Below are positions 17,098 through 26,803 of a stretch of 64,000 nt of DNA, one piece after another. Position 1 is the stretch's first letter. Every line of letters begins with the position of its first letter. The stretch comes from an uncultured Alphaproteobacteria bacterium. Its GTDB lineage: Bacteria > Pseudomonadota > Alphaproteobacteria > Sphingomonadales > Sphingomonadaceae. The stretch spans positions 1 to 64,000 of the forward strand of contig CAIZNH010000044.1 of assembly GCA_903934325.1 (NCBI GenBank). The letters run 5' to 3'. The notes under the pieces were generated by a model, which was not told the DNA's origin, did not search any database, and saw only the letters and a list, made by a program, of their open reading frames with translations. The translations under genes were made by a program, and so were the position numbers.

Positions 17098-18018
17098 CTA
17101 GCGTCGATCCCGCTCGATCTCGTCCGCTGCGCGCGAACCCAGATTGCGGTGCCGGACAGTGGGCGAAAATCCGGCGGCACGCAAGCTTTCAGCCATGGTT
17201 TCGGCTGTGTAGACCGAGCGGTGTCTCCCGCCGGTACAGCCGAAGGCAATGTGGACATAGGGTTTCCCCTGTGCGGCGTAACGCCGGAGCAGCACCAGCA
17301 GCAGATCGCGAATCCGCGCGAAGGCATCGGCAAAGGCAGGGTCGCGCCGGATGTGTTCGCCCACGGCCGCGTCCTGTCCGGTTAAATCGCGCAAGGCGGG
17401 CACCCAGTGCGGATTGTCGATGAAGCGCATGTCGAAAACCAGATCAGCCAGCGGCGGCATCCCCCGTGCAAAGCCGAAGCTCGAGAGCGTCAGCGTCATC
17501 GCCGCCGTCTCGCCGGATTCGGGGGCGAAGAGCTGGCGGATATGGGCCTGCAGATCATTGCTGGTCATGGCCGAGGTGTCGATCATTACATCGGCCCAGC
17601 GGCGCAGGGGTTCGAGCAGCTCGCGCTCGGCTGCGATGCCTTCCATCACCGGACGTCCGGCGGCCATCGGGTGGCGGCGGCGGGTCTCGTTGTAGCGCCG
17701 CTCCAGCTCGCTGCCCGCGCAATCGAGGAACACGAAAGTGAGGGCGATATCCTCGCGCGCGGCAAGATCCTTCACCAGCGCGATGATGTCGGCGGGCACA
17801 AAGCCGCGGGTGCGCGAATCGAAGCCGATGGCGAGCGGCCCGCGCGCCTCGTCGGGCATGGCGACCAGGCGCTTGAGCAGGCGGACGGGGAAATTGTCCA
17901 TCGTCTCCCACCCGAGATCCTCGAGCACGGCGAGCGCGGTGGATTTGCCTGCGCCCGAAAGGCCGGTGACCAGCAGCAGGCGCTGGGGCGCGCGGGGATT
18001 GTCGGGCGTGTCCGTCAT
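17098..18018 (-). CDS. rapZ: RapZ/YvcJ-type nucleotide-binding protein
   Basis: 306 residues. The Walker A motif is VTGLSGAGKSTAL near the N-terminus, a Walker-B-like DCAGSELERRYNETRRRHP follows, and the C-terminal domain carries FGCTGGRHRSVYTAE, a RapZ signature. In enterobacteria RapZ is an RNase E adaptor that senses glucosamine-6-P and controls glmS; whether that applies here is unknown, although glmS lies in this window at 61256. It starts 5 bp after hprK in the chvI-chvG-hprK-rapZ run. Confidence 0.92.
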   Translation of the reverse strand: MTDTPDNPRAPQRLLLVTGLSGAGKSTALAVLEDLGWETMDNFPVRLLKRLVAMPDEARGPLAIGFDSRTRGFVPADIIALVKDLAAREDIALTFVFLDCAGSELERRYNETRRRHPMAAGRPVMEGIAAERELLEPLRRWADVMIDTSAMTSNDLQAHIRQLFAPESGETAAMTLTLSSFGFARGMPPLADLVFDMRFIDNPHWVPALRDLTGQDAAVGEHIRRDPAFADAFARIRDLLLVLLRRYAAQGKPYVHIAFGCTGGRHRSVYTAETMAESLRAAGFSPTVRHRNLGSRAADEIERDRR

Positions 18019-18023
18019 GCGTC

Positions 18024-18500
18024 CTATTCTCGCCCCGAAGCGGCGGAAAGGGAAGGCGTATTTGCCGCCAGTCCATGCAGCGCCAGCGCGGCCTCTGCCC
18101 GCTGGGCCGGGGCGATGGTTCCGGGATCGAAGGCGAGCACCGGCACCTCCACCCCATCAATCCTGCGGGTGGGCAGAGGCGCAGGAGGCAGGCGCTCGCC
18201 CTGCGGTCCGCCCAATTCGAGCAGCAGCGCGACCGGAGCAGACGCAGCCGTTGCCATCCGCATCAGGCCCACGCCGCGCACCTCGATCAGCCCGGCGATA
18301 TTGGGCGGCGGAGAGGCAATCAGGCAATCGCCCGTCCGTTCCAGCGTCACCGCATCATCGCCGATCAGCCCGGCGCCGCGATCGATCAGCGCCAGCGCAA
18401 GGCTCGACTTGCCGCTGCCCGGCGGCCCGGCGATCAGCAAGGCGCGCCCGCCAATCGCCACTGCGCTGGCTTGCAGGACAAGCGGGCCGGCCACGTTCAC
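18024..18500 (-). CDS. hprK: HPr kinase/phosphorylase, short alphaproteobacterial form
   Basis: 158 residues from a GTG at 18500 that overlaps the chvG stop (GTGA), preferred over an ATG inside chvG at 18530. It contains only the C-terminal kinase domain: Walker A AGPPGSGKSSLAL (about 25-37), LIGDDAVTLE, and IEVRGVGLM. The roughly 130-residue N-terminal domain of the Firmicutes enzyme is absent, as is usual for alphaproteobacteria. It should phosphorylate the regulatory serine of HPr and so tune the downstream PTS relay. Confidence 0.92.
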   Translation of the reverse strand: MNVAGPLVLQASAVAIGGRALLIAGPPGSGKSSLALALIDRGAGLIGDDAVTLERTGDCLIASPPPNIAGLIEVRGVGLMRMATAASAPVALLLELGGPQGERLPPAPLPTRRIDGVEVPVLAFDPGTIAPAQRAEAALALHGLAANTPSLSAASGRE

Positions 18501-20056
18501 GCCGCCGCGGGCAGACGCAGGCGCAGGCACGCGCCGGGCGCACCATCGGGCCGGCTTTCGGCGGTGAGCGTGCCATCATGCGCCTCGGCAATGGCGCGGC
18601 CGATGGCAAGCCCGAGCCCGGAGTGATTGCCGAAAGCCTCTTCGTCCGGGCGCACCGAATGGAAGCGTTGGAACACCTTTTCGCGCGATCCCTCGGGAAT
18701 TCCCGGGCCGTGATCGCATACTGTCAGGCTCACCCACTGGCCGGTCCGGGCAATCTCCACCTCGATCGGGGCATCGGGCGGCGAGAAGGACACGGCATTG
18801 TCGAGCAGGTTCTCCACCACCCGTTCCAGCCGCGCACCCACCCCGCGCACCCTGGGGGCGGCGCTGCCGGTGTTGAGCGCAATCGGACGCCCGCCATTTT
18901 CCGCCCGGTCCTCCCGCCCGCCGATAATCGCACCAACCAGCTTGCCAAGGTCGATCGTCTCCAGCGTCGCGCGGCTCATTTCCGCATCGATCCGGCTGGC
19001 ATCGGAGATTTCAGTCACCAGCCGGCTGATCCGGCGCACATCGTGGGTGGCGATCTGGATCAACTCGTTGCGCAGTGCGGGGTCTTCCACCCGGGGCAGG
19101 GATTCGATCGCGCTGCGCAAGGACGCAAGCGGGTTCTTGATCTCGTGCGCGACATCGGCGGCAAAGCTGTCGACTGCGTCGATCCGGCCGCGCAGGGCGG
19201 TGGTCATGTCCGATACCGCCCGGGCGAGCAGGCCGATTTCGTCGCTGCGCTGGGGCAGGCGCGGCACTTCGACTTCCCGTTCACGTCCTTGCCGTACCCG
19301 CACCGCCGCGCGGGCCAGCTGGCGCAGCGGGGTGACGATGGTGCGCGCGAGAAACAGCGAGAGCAGCGCGGAGGCCCCCAGCACCAGCAACATCGCAAAG
19401 CCCAGCGTGGTGCGCGCTGCCCGCACGCTTTCGGTGATATCGACCGCGTTGCGCACGGTCAGCAACGTCGCCCCCTGCAGGCCCACGGGCGCGGCGGCGG
19501 TGATCACCGGGGTGCCGTCGCGCCAGTCGTAGAGACGCACCTGCGACAGGCCCAATTCGCGCGCGCGGGCGAGTTCGGGCCAGGCATCGGCCTGTTTGCC
19601 TTCGGGCTCGACATAGTCCTGCACCGCCTCGGCGCTGACGATGGTGTCGACCGTGCGATCGAGCCAGCGCGAAAACCGCTGTTCCCAGTCATCATCATTG
19701 ATGTCGTTGAAGCGGAACGAGGGATCGGCGAGTTCGAAACTGTCAGCGGCGAGCTTGCCGTTCTTGTCGAACATCCGCAGCCGCATGCGCTGCTCCTTGC
19801 CGATCTGCACCAGCAGCGCCTCTTGCCGTTCGCGGGTGGCGCCGGCCAGAGCCTCGGCGGTGATCTGGGCTTCGATGCGGGCGAGCTTGAAGCGTTCGTC
19901 GATGAGCTGCGTGCGGTAGCTGTCGAGATAGAACAGCCCGCCGCCCATCACCGCCAGCGGCAGGATGTTGACGGCAAGGATGCGCGCGGTGAGCGCGAAG
20001 CGGCCCGTGGCTGTAAGCTGTTCGCCGCTGGCCCCGCTGCGCTTCGCGTCAGCCAT
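18497..20056 (-). CDS. chvG: Sensor histidine kinase ChvG
   Basis: 519 residues from the ATG at 20056, which overlaps the chvI stop by 8 bases; a longer frame to 20179 lies inside chvI. Layout: membrane helix about 22-44, periplasmic sensor about 45-215, second helix 216-240, HAMP, then HisKA with His304 in [10 protein letters not shown], and an HATPase domain with [20 protein letters not shown] and HSGLGLA. ChvG/ExoS senses envelope or acid stress in rhizobia and agrobacteria and controls envelope and carbon genes through ChvI. Confidence 0.93.
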   Translation of the reverse strand: MADAKRSGASGEQLTATGRFALTARILAVNILPLAVMGGGLFYLDSYRTQLIDERFKLARIEAQITAEALAGATRERQEALLVQIGKEQRMRLRMFDKNGKLAADSFELADPSFRFNDINDDDWEQRFSRWLDRTVDTIVSAEAVQDYVEPEGKQADAWPELARARELGLSQVRLYDWRDGTPVITAAAPVGLQGATLLTVRNAVDITESVRAARTTLGFAMLLVLGASALLSLFLARTIVTPLRQLARAAVRVRQGREREVEVPRLPQRSDEIGLLARAVSDMTTALRGRIDAVDSFAADVAHEIKNPLASLRSAIESLPRVEDPALRNELIQIATHDVRRISRLVTEISDASRIDAEMSRATLETIDLGKLVGAIIGGREDRAENGGRPIALNTGSAAPRVRGVGARLERVVENLLDNAVSFSPPDAPIEVEIARTGQWVSLTVCDHGPGIPEGSREKVFQRFHSVRPDEEAFGNHSGLGLAIGRAIAEAHDGTLTAESRPDGAPGACLRLRLPAAA

Positions 20057-20828
20057 CGGTGAAGCTGTAGCCCGCGCCATAAAGCGTATCGATCGCGCCG
20101 AAGCGGGAATCGACCACGCGGAACTTGCGCCGCATCCGCTTGATGTGGCTGTCGACGGTGCGATCATCGACGAAGACATCGTCAGGATAGGCCGCGTCCA
20201 TCAGCTGGTTGCGGCTCTTGATCACGCCGGGGCGCACCGCGAGCGCTTCGAGGATCAGGAATTCGGTGACGGTGAGGCTGACCGGCTGGCCGTCCCAGGT
20301 GACGCGGTGGCGCGCCGGATCCATGAACAGTCGCCCGCGGGTGATCGAGGCCTGGGCTGGTTCGGCGGGGGTATCGGCGGGCACGGCCCCTTCGCGCAGC
20401 GGCTCGGCCCGGCGCAGGATCGCGCGGATGCGGGCCACCAGCAGGCGCAGCGAGAAGGGCTTGGCGATGTAGTCGTCCGCCCCCTGTTCAAGGCCCGCTT
20501 CCTCGTCGCTTTCATCGTCCTTGCTGGTGAGGAAGATGACAGGCAGCGCGGAATGCTCGCGCAGGCGGCGCAGCAGCTCCATCCCGTCCATCTTGGGCAT
20601 CTTGATGTCGAACACGGCCAAGTCCGGCGGATTGTCGAGCAGCGCCTTCAGCGCCGTCTCGCCATCCGAATAGAGCCGCGTGGCAAAACCTTCGGCCTGG
20701 AGCGCGATCGCAACCGTGGTGAGGATGTTGCGATCATCATCCACCAGCGCGATCTGCATCGCGCGCTCGCCTTCGGGGGCGCTTTCGGTTGCCACCGGCC
20801 CAGCCGGATCGGGGGTGCTTTCGGACAT
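20049..20828 (-). CDS. chvI: Response regulator ChvI (OmpR family)
   Basis: 259 residues from the ATG at 20828 ([10 protein letters not shown]); a longer frame reaches 20867. The receiver has the acidic pocket DDD at 30-32, phosphoacceptor Asp74 in [11 protein letters not shown], and the conserved Lys in IAKPFSL. A linker rich in Pro/Glu leads to a winged-helix DNA-binding domain ([19 protein letters not shown]...LYGAGYSF). It is first in the operon and divergent from pckA, with about 300 bp between them that must hold both promoters. Confidence 0.95.
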   Translation of the reverse strand: MSESTPDPAGPVATESAPEGERAMQIALVDDDRNILTTVAIALQAEGFATRLYSDGETALKALLDNPPDLAVFDIKMPKMDGMELLRRLREHSALPVIFLTSKDDESDEEAGLEQGADDYIAKPFSLRLLVARIRAILRRAEPLREGAVPADTPAEPAQASITRGRLFMDPARHRVTWDGQPVSLTVTEFLILEALAVRPGVIKSRNQLMDAAYPDDVFVDDRTVDSHIKRMRRKFRVVDSRFGAIDTLYGAGYSFTDG

Positions 20829-21132
20829 GGTGCCTATCCCTCTCGCCGCCGCCGTCGCATGGCTCATGGGGTAGCGCCATTGTGCAGCCGATACAATGTG
20901 TCAGCTTGGCCGCATTCCGGCACCATCCACCGCCCGCGCAAAAATGTCAGGGGCCATGCGTTTGACGCAGGCAGCGTCGCGAATTAAGGGCGCGGGCCAT
21001 GGGACGGGTCGTGTTGCGGATCACGCAGCCGCCGCTGTTTGCATACGTATGCGCGAGTGCTAGGGCAGGCCTAGCGGATTCGCCCCATCCATTCGTTTTG
21101 CTGCCGTCTTGACTGGCTCAGGAGATACGACC
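20829..21132. promoter_or_regulatory. Shared chvI / pckA promoter region
   Basis: This 304-bp divergent intergenic stretch contains no convincing ORF. Its clearest element is the palindrome at 21041-21052, about 80 bp before the pckA start. A second short inverted repeat, CTAGggcaggCCTAG, lies at about 21060-21074. No certain -35/-10 pairs could be picked for either gene. It should carry control by carbon source, because pckA and the PTS/ChvGI genes share it. Confidence 0.6.
21041..21052. promoter_or_regulatory. Perfect palindrome GCATACGTATGC upstream of pckA
   Basis: The 12-bp perfect palindrome has a central CG, the geometry of LacI-family operators; in rhizobia pckA is under a LacI-type regulator (PckR). 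It lies about 80 bp upstream of the pckA TTG start. Binding by any regulator is inference; no regulator gene is adjacent. Confidence 0.45.
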
Positions 21133-22746
21133 TTGACCTCGCTCGCTACCCCGTTGGCTGCCCAGAACCTCGCTACCCGCGCGACCATCCACGCCAATTT
21201 CGGCACTTCGGCGCTGGTCGAACATGCGCTGAAGAAGGGCGAGGGCAAGCTCACCAAGCACGGCGCGCTGCTGGTGGATACCGGCCGCTTCACCGGCCGC
21301 AGCGTCAAGGACAAGTATATCGTCCGCGATGCCGGGACCGAAAACACCATCAACTGGGGCCCGATCAACCAGCCCATGAGCGAGGAGCACTTCGCCAACC
21401 TCAAGGCCGATTTCCTCAAGGAGCTTGAGGGGCAGGAAGAGCTCTACGTCGCCGATCTGTTCGGCGGCTCGCAGCCCGAATACCGGGTCAACGTTCGCGT
21501 CATCAACCAGCTGGCGTGGCACAACCTGTTCATCCGCACCCTGCTGGTGCGCCCCACGGCTGACGAACTCGCCAGCTTCGTGCCCGAATACACCATCATC
21601 AACCTGCCGAGCTTCAAGGCGAACCCTGAACGCCACGGCTGCCGCAGCGACACGGTGATCGCGGTGAGCTTCACCGAGAAGCTGATCCTGATCGGCAACA
21701 CCGAATATTCGGGCGAGATGAAGAAGGGCGTGTTCGGCCTCCTCAATTATCTCCTGCCCGCGCAGGGCGTGATGCCGATGCACTGTTCGGCCAATGTCGG
21801 CGCGGACGGCAAGAGCGCGATCTTCTTCGGCCTGTCGGGCACCGGCAAGACCACGCTTTCGGCCGATGCCAGCCGCACGCTGATCGGCGATGACGAACAT
21901 GGCTGGTCGGACACGGCGGTCTTCAACTTCGAAGGCGGCTGCTATGCCAAGATGATCAACCTTTCGGCCGAGGGCGAGCCGGAGATCTACGCCACCACGA
22001 AGATGTTCGGCACGATCCTCGAAAACGTCGCGATGGACGAGGACACCCGCGAGCTGGACTTCACCGATTCCTCGAAGACCGAGAACACCCGCGGCGCCTA
22101 TCCGATCGAATCGATCCCCAACACCTCCGAGAAGAACCTCGGCCCGGCGCCGTCGAACGTGATCATGCTCACCGCCGACGCTTTCGGCGTGCTGCCTCCG
22201 ATTGCGCGGCTTACCGCGGATCAGGCGATGTACTACTTCCTCAGCGGCTACACCGCCAAGGTCGCCGGCACCGAAATCGGCGTGACCGAGCCCGAAGCGA
22301 CCTTCAGCACCTGCTTTGGCGCCGCCTTCATGCCGCGCCACCCGTCGGTCTATGGCAACCTCCTCAAGGAGCGGATTGCCAAGGGCGGGGCGCAGTGCTG
22401 GCTGGTCAACACCGGCTGGACCGGAGGCAAGTACGGCACCGGCAGCCGCATGCCGATCAAGGCCACCCGCGCGCTGCTCAACGCGGTGCTCGACGGCAAG
22501 ATGGACGAAGTGGAATTCCGCAAGGACCCCAATTTCGGCTTCGACGTGCCGGTCTTTGTGCCGGCGCTGGCCGAAGCCGGGCTCGATCAGACCATCCTCG
22601 ATCCGCGCAGCACCTGGGCTGACAAGGCCGAGTATGACGCGACCGCGCAGAAGCTGGTGCAGCTGTTCATCGACAACTTCGCCCAGTTCGAAGCCCATGT
22701 CGATGAAGGCGTGCGTCAGGCGGCTCCTGCCCCCGTCGCCGCCTGA
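21133..22746 (+). CDS. pckA: Phosphoenolpyruvate carboxykinase (ATP)
   Basis: 537 residues from a TTG at 21133, chosen because CAGGAGA sits 8-9 bases upstream; another in-frame TTG is at 21109. It converts oxaloacetate to PEP, the first step of gluconeogenesis from C4 acids. Motifs seen: [20 protein letters not shown] (kinase-1 region, shown in part), [12 protein letters not shown]-loop, LIGDDEHGW metal-binding kinase-2 and [11 protein letters not shown]. Divergent from chvI, it ends with a textbook Rho-independent terminator at 22769-22807. PEP made here also feeds the PTS relay encoded next door. Confidence 0.97.
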   Translation: MTSLATPLAAQNLATRATIHANFGTSALVEHALKKGEGKLTKHGALLVDTGRFTGRSVKDKYIVRDAGTENTINWGPINQPMSEEHFANLKADFLKELEGQEELYVADLFGGSQPEYRVNVRVINQLAWHNLFIRTLLVRPTADELASFVPEYTIINLPSFKANPERHGCRSDTVIAVSFTEKLILIGNTEYSGEMKKGVFGLLNYLLPAQGVMPMHCSANVGADGKSAIFFGLSGTGKTTLSADASRTLIGDDEHGWSDTAVFNFEGGCYAKMINLSAEGEPEIYATTKMFGTILENVAMDEDTRELDFTDSSKTENTRGAYPIESIPNTSEKNLGPAPSNVIMLTADAFGVLPPIARLTADQAMYYFLSGYTAKVAGTEIGVTEPEATFSTCFGAAFMPRHPSVYGNLLKERIAKGGAQCWLVNTGWTGGKYGTGSRMPIKATRALLNAVLDGKMDEVEFRKDPNFGFDVPVFVPALAEAGLDQTILDPRSTWADKAEYDATAQKLVQLFIDNFAQFEAHVDEGVRQAAPAPVAA

Positions 22747-22768
22747 TCCATCACAAGTTCGGGAGAGG

Positions 22769-22807
22769 GGCCCCGCCCGGCACAAGCCGGAGCGGGGCCT
22801 TGTTCTT
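22769..22807 (+). terminator. Rho-independent terminator of pckA
   Basis: A 13-bp interrupted stem (GGCCCCGC-CCGGC pairing with GCCGG-A-GCGGGGCC, one bulged A) with an ACAA loop is followed by TTGTTCTTT. It starts 22 bp after the pckA stop. Confidence 0.85.
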
Positions 22808-22862
22808 TGAAAAGCCGCAAGCCTGCGTCACACTGGCCTCCACGCGATTCGCGAGGAGAGAC

Positions 22863-23189
22863 ATGATGAGCATTCTTGATGGTATCCTGAAGAACATCGG
22901 CGGCGCGCCGGACGATGTCGTGAACCTTGCCAAGCAGGTGGGGCTTGATCCTGGGATGGTGGAAGCTGCCATCGGCGCGCTCGGCCGCACCCATCAACTG
23001 GACGGCGACACAGTCACGCTGGCCGCGGAAAAGACCGGCCTCAGCCCCGAAGTGCTCCAGCAGATCGTCACCGCGATCGGCGGCGAGGGCTCGCTGTCGA
23101 ACTTCGCATCGATCCTCGACCGCGATGGCGACGGCAATCCGGTCGACGACATCATGGACATCGCCAAGGGGCTGTTCGGCAAGAGCTGA
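22863..23189 (+). CDS. Small helical protein of unknown function with an EF-hand-like loop
   Basis: 108 residues from the ATG at 22863 (a second ATG follows directly), preceded by GAGGAGAGA. It is predicted to be mostly alpha-helical and soluble, with no signal peptide. Near the C-terminus DRDGDGNPVDD resembles a calcium-binding loop. The N-terminal ILDGILKNIGG and helical repeats recall YidB/DUF937-type proteins, but I cannot assign the family firmly. It is transcribed alone after the pckA terminator and converges on the cNMP fusion gene. Confidence 0.7.
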   Translation: MMSILDGILKNIGGAPDDVVNLAKQVGLDPGMVEAAIGALGRTHQLDGDTVTLAAEKTGLSPEVLQQIVTAIGGEGSLSNFASILDRDGDGNPVDDIMDIAKGLFGKS

Positions 23190-23196
23190 GGCGGAT

Positions 23197-24813
23197 CTAG
23201 ACCCGCGTATCCTCGAGATATTGCCAGATCCGGCTGACCACCACCGAACCTTCACCGACTGCGCTCGCCACGCGTTTGACCGAGCCTGCGCGCACATCGC
23301 CTACCGCGAAGATGCCGGGCGCGGTGGTGGCGTAGTCATCCGTCTGTCCGGCGGCCGCGCCGGTCAGCACGAAGCCCTTCTCGTCGGTTGCGGCAAGGCC
23401 CGACAGCCAGCCGGTATTGGGCGCGGCGCCGATCATGATGAACAGCGCGCGGGCATCGATGCGCCGCTCGCTTTCTCCGGTCTTGAGGGTGATGCCTTCA
23501 AGCCAGCTTTCGCCGTGGAGCGCGGTGACTTCGCTGTGATAATGGATCGTGACGCGCGGATCGGCCTCCAGCCGCTGCATCAGATAGCTCGACATGCTTT
23601 CGGCAAGGCTGCCTGATCGCACCACCAGATGGACATGGGCGGCCGCGCGGCTGAGGAACATCGCTGCCTGCCCCGCCGAATTGCCGCCGCCGATCACCAC
23701 GACCTCGGTGCGCGAACAGAAGCGCGCTTCCATCTCGGTCGCCGAATAGAAGATACCTGCGCCTTCCAGCTCCTCCAGCCGGGCGAGCGGCAGGCGGCGA
23801 TATTGCACCCCCGTCGCCACCAGCACGGCGCGGGCGCAGAGTTCACCGTTATCATCCAGTGTGATGCAGTAGGTGCCGTCCTCGCGCCGCGACAGGCCCT
23901 CCACCCGGCGCGGCATCACAAAGCGCGTGCCGAACTTCATCGCCTGCACCTGTCCGCGCCAGGTGAGGTCCGTACCGCTGATGCCGGTGGGAAAGCCCAT
24001 GTAGTTCTCGATCCGGCTGGAGGTGCCGGCCTGCCCGCCCACCGCCGTATCCTCGATCACCAGCGCGGGGATGCCCTCGCTCCCGGCATAGACCGCCGCC
24101 GCCACCCCCGCAGGGCCCCCGCCGACGATCACCAGCTCATATGTGCGGCGCGAACAGATATCGAGATCGAGCCCGAGATATTGCGCCACCTTGCGTGGGG
24201 AAGGGTCTTCCAGCCGGGTAAAGGTGCCGAGGATCACCGAAGGCTCGTGCTTGATCAGGCTGCAGACCTGCACGGTTTCGGGATCGACCCCGTCGAGATC
24301 ATAGCTCTCGAAGGGAATGCGGTTGCGCGAGAGGAAGCGTTCCACCGCCTGCACCTTGGGATCGCGGTCCGCGCCGATCACCTTCACCGCACTGTTCTTC
24401 AGCTCGTATTGCTTGCGGCGGCGTGCGGCGAAGACGGTGATGATGTGGTCGCTCAGTTCCGGCACGCGGCTCATCAGTTCGAGCATCGCCGGGCGCGGTG
24501 CCTCGATCACGCGGGTGTCCACGCTGGCGCGCATCTTGAGGTAGTTGGTCGCGCCGCTCAGAAACCCGATCTCGCCCATGAACTGGGTCGGGCCGAGGCC
24601 GGATTCGAACATCCGCTCGCCGGTGTAGGGATTGACCACCTCGACCTCGCCTTCGAGGATGTAGACGAAGCGATCGAGCGCCTCGCCGATATCCATGACG
24701 ATGGTGCCGGCCGGGTAGAACACCTCGCCGCCGATCGCGCAGATCGCATCGACATGGGCCGTCGCAAGCGGCACCCGGCGCATGGTTTCAAGGTCTTGTC
24801 CGAGCGTTTCCAT
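23197..24813 (-). CDS. Cyclic-nucleotide-binding / thioredoxin-reductase-like FAD oxidoreductase fusion
   Basis: 538 residues. Residues about 15-135 form a CRP-like cNMP-binding domain (FYPAGTIVMDIGEALDRFVY, GEIGFLSGATNY). A linker of thioredoxin-like character follows (about 140-215). The rest is a two-dinucleotide flavoprotein fold: FAD motif VIVGGGPAGVAAAVYAG near 226, GGQAGTSSRIENYMGFP, NADPH motif VVVIGGGNSAGQAAMFL near 365, and PGIFAVGDVR. The redox CATC pair of thioredoxin reductase is replaced by YSATEM, so it cannot reduce thioredoxin by the usual route. A role as a nucleotide-gated NAD(P)H oxidoreductase is inference. Monocistronic. Confidence 0.9.
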   Translation of the reverse strand: METLGQDLETMRRVPLATAHVDAICAIGGEVFYPAGTIVMDIGEALDRFVYILEGEVEVVNPYTGERMFESGLGPTQFMGEIGFLSGATNYLKMRASVDTRVIEAPRPAMLELMSRVPELSDHIITVFAARRRKQYELKNSAVKVIGADRDPKVQAVERFLSRNRIPFESYDLDGVDPETVQVCSLIKHEPSVILGTFTRLEDPSPRKVAQYLGLDLDICSRRTYELVIVGGGPAGVAAAVYAGSEGIPALVIEDTAVGGQAGTSSRIENYMGFPTGISGTDLTWRGQVQAMKFGTRFVMPRRVEGLSRREDGTYCITLDDNGELCARAVLVATGVQYRRLPLARLEELEGAGIFYSATEMEARFCSRTEVVVIGGGNSAGQAAMFLSRAAAHVHLVVRSGSLAESMSSYLMQRLEADPRVTIHYHSEVTALHGESWLEGITLKTGESERRIDARALFIMIGAAPNTGWLSGLAATDEKGFVLTGAAAGQTDDYATTAPGIFAVGDVRAGSVKRVASAVGEGSVVVSRIWQYLEDTRV

Positions 24814-24872
24814 CTGCGCCTCCGGCGGTCATCCGGTCAGCAGGGTTGCCCGCCGGAGGTTGCAAGATGGTG

Positions 24873-26729
24873 TCAGGCCTTGGCGCTGGCAATATAGCGG
24901 CTGACGGTATTCGCCACGACATTCAGCGGCGCGTTGCCGCCCAGCACCACGGCGGTGTTGAACGCCTTGAGATCGTAGGCGCTGCCGAGTTCTGCCTGCG
25001 CGCGCGAACGCTGGCGGACGATTTCGGTATGGCCGATCTTGTAGCCGCAGGCCTGCCCCGGCCAGCTGCAATAGCGATCGACCTCGGAGGCGACTTCCTC
25101 GGCCTTGGAGCCATTGCGTTCGACAAAGAACTGGCGGCCCTGCTCGCGGGTCCAACGCTTGGAGTGGAGGCCGGTGTCCACCACCAAGCGGCAGGCGCGG
25201 AAGGCGAGCGACTGGAGGTAGCCGAGGCGGCCGACCTTGAACTCGTCATAGGCGCCCAGCTCGTCCGCCAGCTGTTCTGCATAGAGTGCCCAGCCTTCGG
25301 AGAAGGCGTTGAAAGCGAGGATCGAGCGGATCAGCGGCAGGCGGTTGGAGAATTCGCCCTCCCACACGTGGCCGGGAATGCTCTCGTGGAAGGTAAGGTC
25401 GGCTAGGTCATACTTGCGGTGCAGATCGGTGGTGCGCAGGTTGATCCAGAAGCGCCCCGGAATGCTGCCGTCCTTGCTGCCCGCCCCGCCATAGGCCCCC
25501 GGCGCGCCGGGTTCTTCGGCGAGCGGGAGGCGGCGCACTTCGAGCGGGGGATCGACCAGCTTGTTGAAGGCGCGCGGCATCTGCGCCTTGATCCAGCCGA
25601 GCCGCTCGTTGATGAAGGCGAAGATTTCCGCGCGGCCCGCGTCTCCTTCCGCAAAGTGGTATCGCGGGTCCTGCGAAAGCGCCTGCATCCGCTCGCCGAC
25701 GCTGCCCTTGGTGTAGCCGATTTCCTTGAGGATCGGGTCCATCCGGCCGTGGATTTCTTCGAGTTCGGCCAGACCCTGACGGTGGATCTCGTCAGGGGTG
25801 AGGCGCGTGGTGGTCGAGGCGCCGACGGCCCAGGCGTAATATTCCTCGCCCATCGGCTGGGCCCACATGCCGGCATTGTCCTTGGCCGCCGCGCGTTGGA
25901 CCTTGAGTTCGGCGATCTGGCGTTCGAGCGCGGGGACGATGCCACTGGCGACGATCCGGTCGGCCTGCTCGGCAGCCTTCGCCGCGCCATCCAGCTTCGC
26001 GGCCGCGAGTGGGCCGGCGTAGCTTTCCGATGCGCCTGCAATGCTCGTTTCCATCTGGCGGATCGCCTTGTCGAGCAGGAAAGCGGGGGGAATAACGCCC
26101 ATCCCGCGCGCCGACCGGATGCGCTCAAGCTCCCCGTCAAGCAGCGCGGGCACCTCGGTCAGACGCGACATGTAGGGGCCGACATCCGAGGCCGCGAACA
26201 GCGGCTGGCTCGACCCGAAGAAGCGCGGCATGTCGAGATAGCCGCCGACGTTCTGGATCACCACATAGGGCGCGTTGCGCCAGCTGCCGACCGCGACATC
26301 GCCATAGGGCATGGCCATGCCCTCCACAGCGCGGGTGAAGGCGGTCTCGACCACCTCGAAGCCGATTTCCTGATCGTCGGTGAGGCCCCCACGATCCTTG
26401 GCGCGCGGGAAGGCGCGGGCTTCGGCTACCAGTTCCTTGAGTGTTGCGGCATAGGCGCTGCGCCCTTCCTCGCCGCCGACCCCGAAGGTCGATCGCCACG
26501 CGGCATATTCGCCGGTGTCGACCCCTAGCCCGGTTGCCCGGCCCGGCTCGTGTGCGAGCATCTTGTAGGCGATGCGATCCAGCGTCGCATCCGCGCCGCC
26601 CGGAGCAGCGGGGGTGCTGATCGGCGCGGCATCACTGCGGGCGCAGGCGGGCAGCAGGGCAAGGGCGGAAACACCGGCAAGCCCGGAAAGGGCCTGGCGG
26701 CGGGTGAAATCATGGTTGCTCTCTCTCAT
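24873..26729 (-). CDS. DUF885 metallopeptidase-like Tat lipoprotein
   Basis: 618 residues. The N-terminus has a twin-arginine signal (FTRRQALSGLAGVSALALLP) ending in an ACA-like lipobox cysteine at about 29, so it should be exported folded and possibly lipid-anchored. The DUF885 core shows FHESIPGHVWEGEF (about residue 445, an HExxxGH zinc-type motif) and FSEGWALYAEQL (about 485, a likely third ligand Glu). These are the features of the carboxypeptidase-like M32/M3-related fold. Substrate unknown. Single gene, minus strand. Confidence 0.87.
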   Translation of the reverse strand: MRESNHDFTRRQALSGLAGVSALALLPACARSDAAPISTPAAPGGADATLDRIAYKMLAHEPGRATGLGVDTGEYAAWRSTFGVGGEEGRSAYAATLKELVAEARAFPRAKDRGGLTDDQEIGFEVVETAFTRAVEGMAMPYGDVAVGSWRNAPYVVIQNVGGYLDMPRFFGSSQPLFAASDVGPYMSRLTEVPALLDGELERIRSARGMGVIPPAFLLDKAIRQMETSIAGASESYAGPLAAAKLDGAAKAAEQADRIVASGIVPALERQIAELKVQRAAAKDNAGMWAQPMGEEYYAWAVGASTTTRLTPDEIHRQGLAELEEIHGRMDPILKEIGYTKGSVGERMQALSQDPRYHFAEGDAGRAEIFAFINERLGWIKAQMPRAFNKLVDPPLEVRRLPLAEEPGAPGAYGGAGSKDGSIPGRFWINLRTTDLHRKYDLADLTFHESIPGHVWEGEFSNRLPLIRSILAFNAFSEGWALYAEQLADELGAYDEFKVGRLGYLQSLAFRACRLVVDTGLHSKRWTREQGRQFFVERNGSKAEEVASEVDRYCSWPGQACGYKIGHTEIVRQRSRAQAELGSAYDLKAFNTAVVLGGNAPLNVVANTVSRYIASAKA

Positions 26730-26803
26730 GCGGGCGAGGTTTGGCGTTCGCCTGCCTCCAAGTCAATTGCGCGGGGGCGGCCCAAGCGGCTAGGGGCACG
26801 GGC

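Noticed and set aside
17738-20062. 774-codon plus-strand frame
   Set aside because: It spans rapZ, hprK and chvG on the other strand, which have intact motifs and coupled starts. The frame is Arg/Ala/Gly-rich with no domain.
23197-24813. Annotation as a true thioredoxin reductase
   Set aside because: The catalytic CxxC is absent at the expected place, so the name would be misleading.
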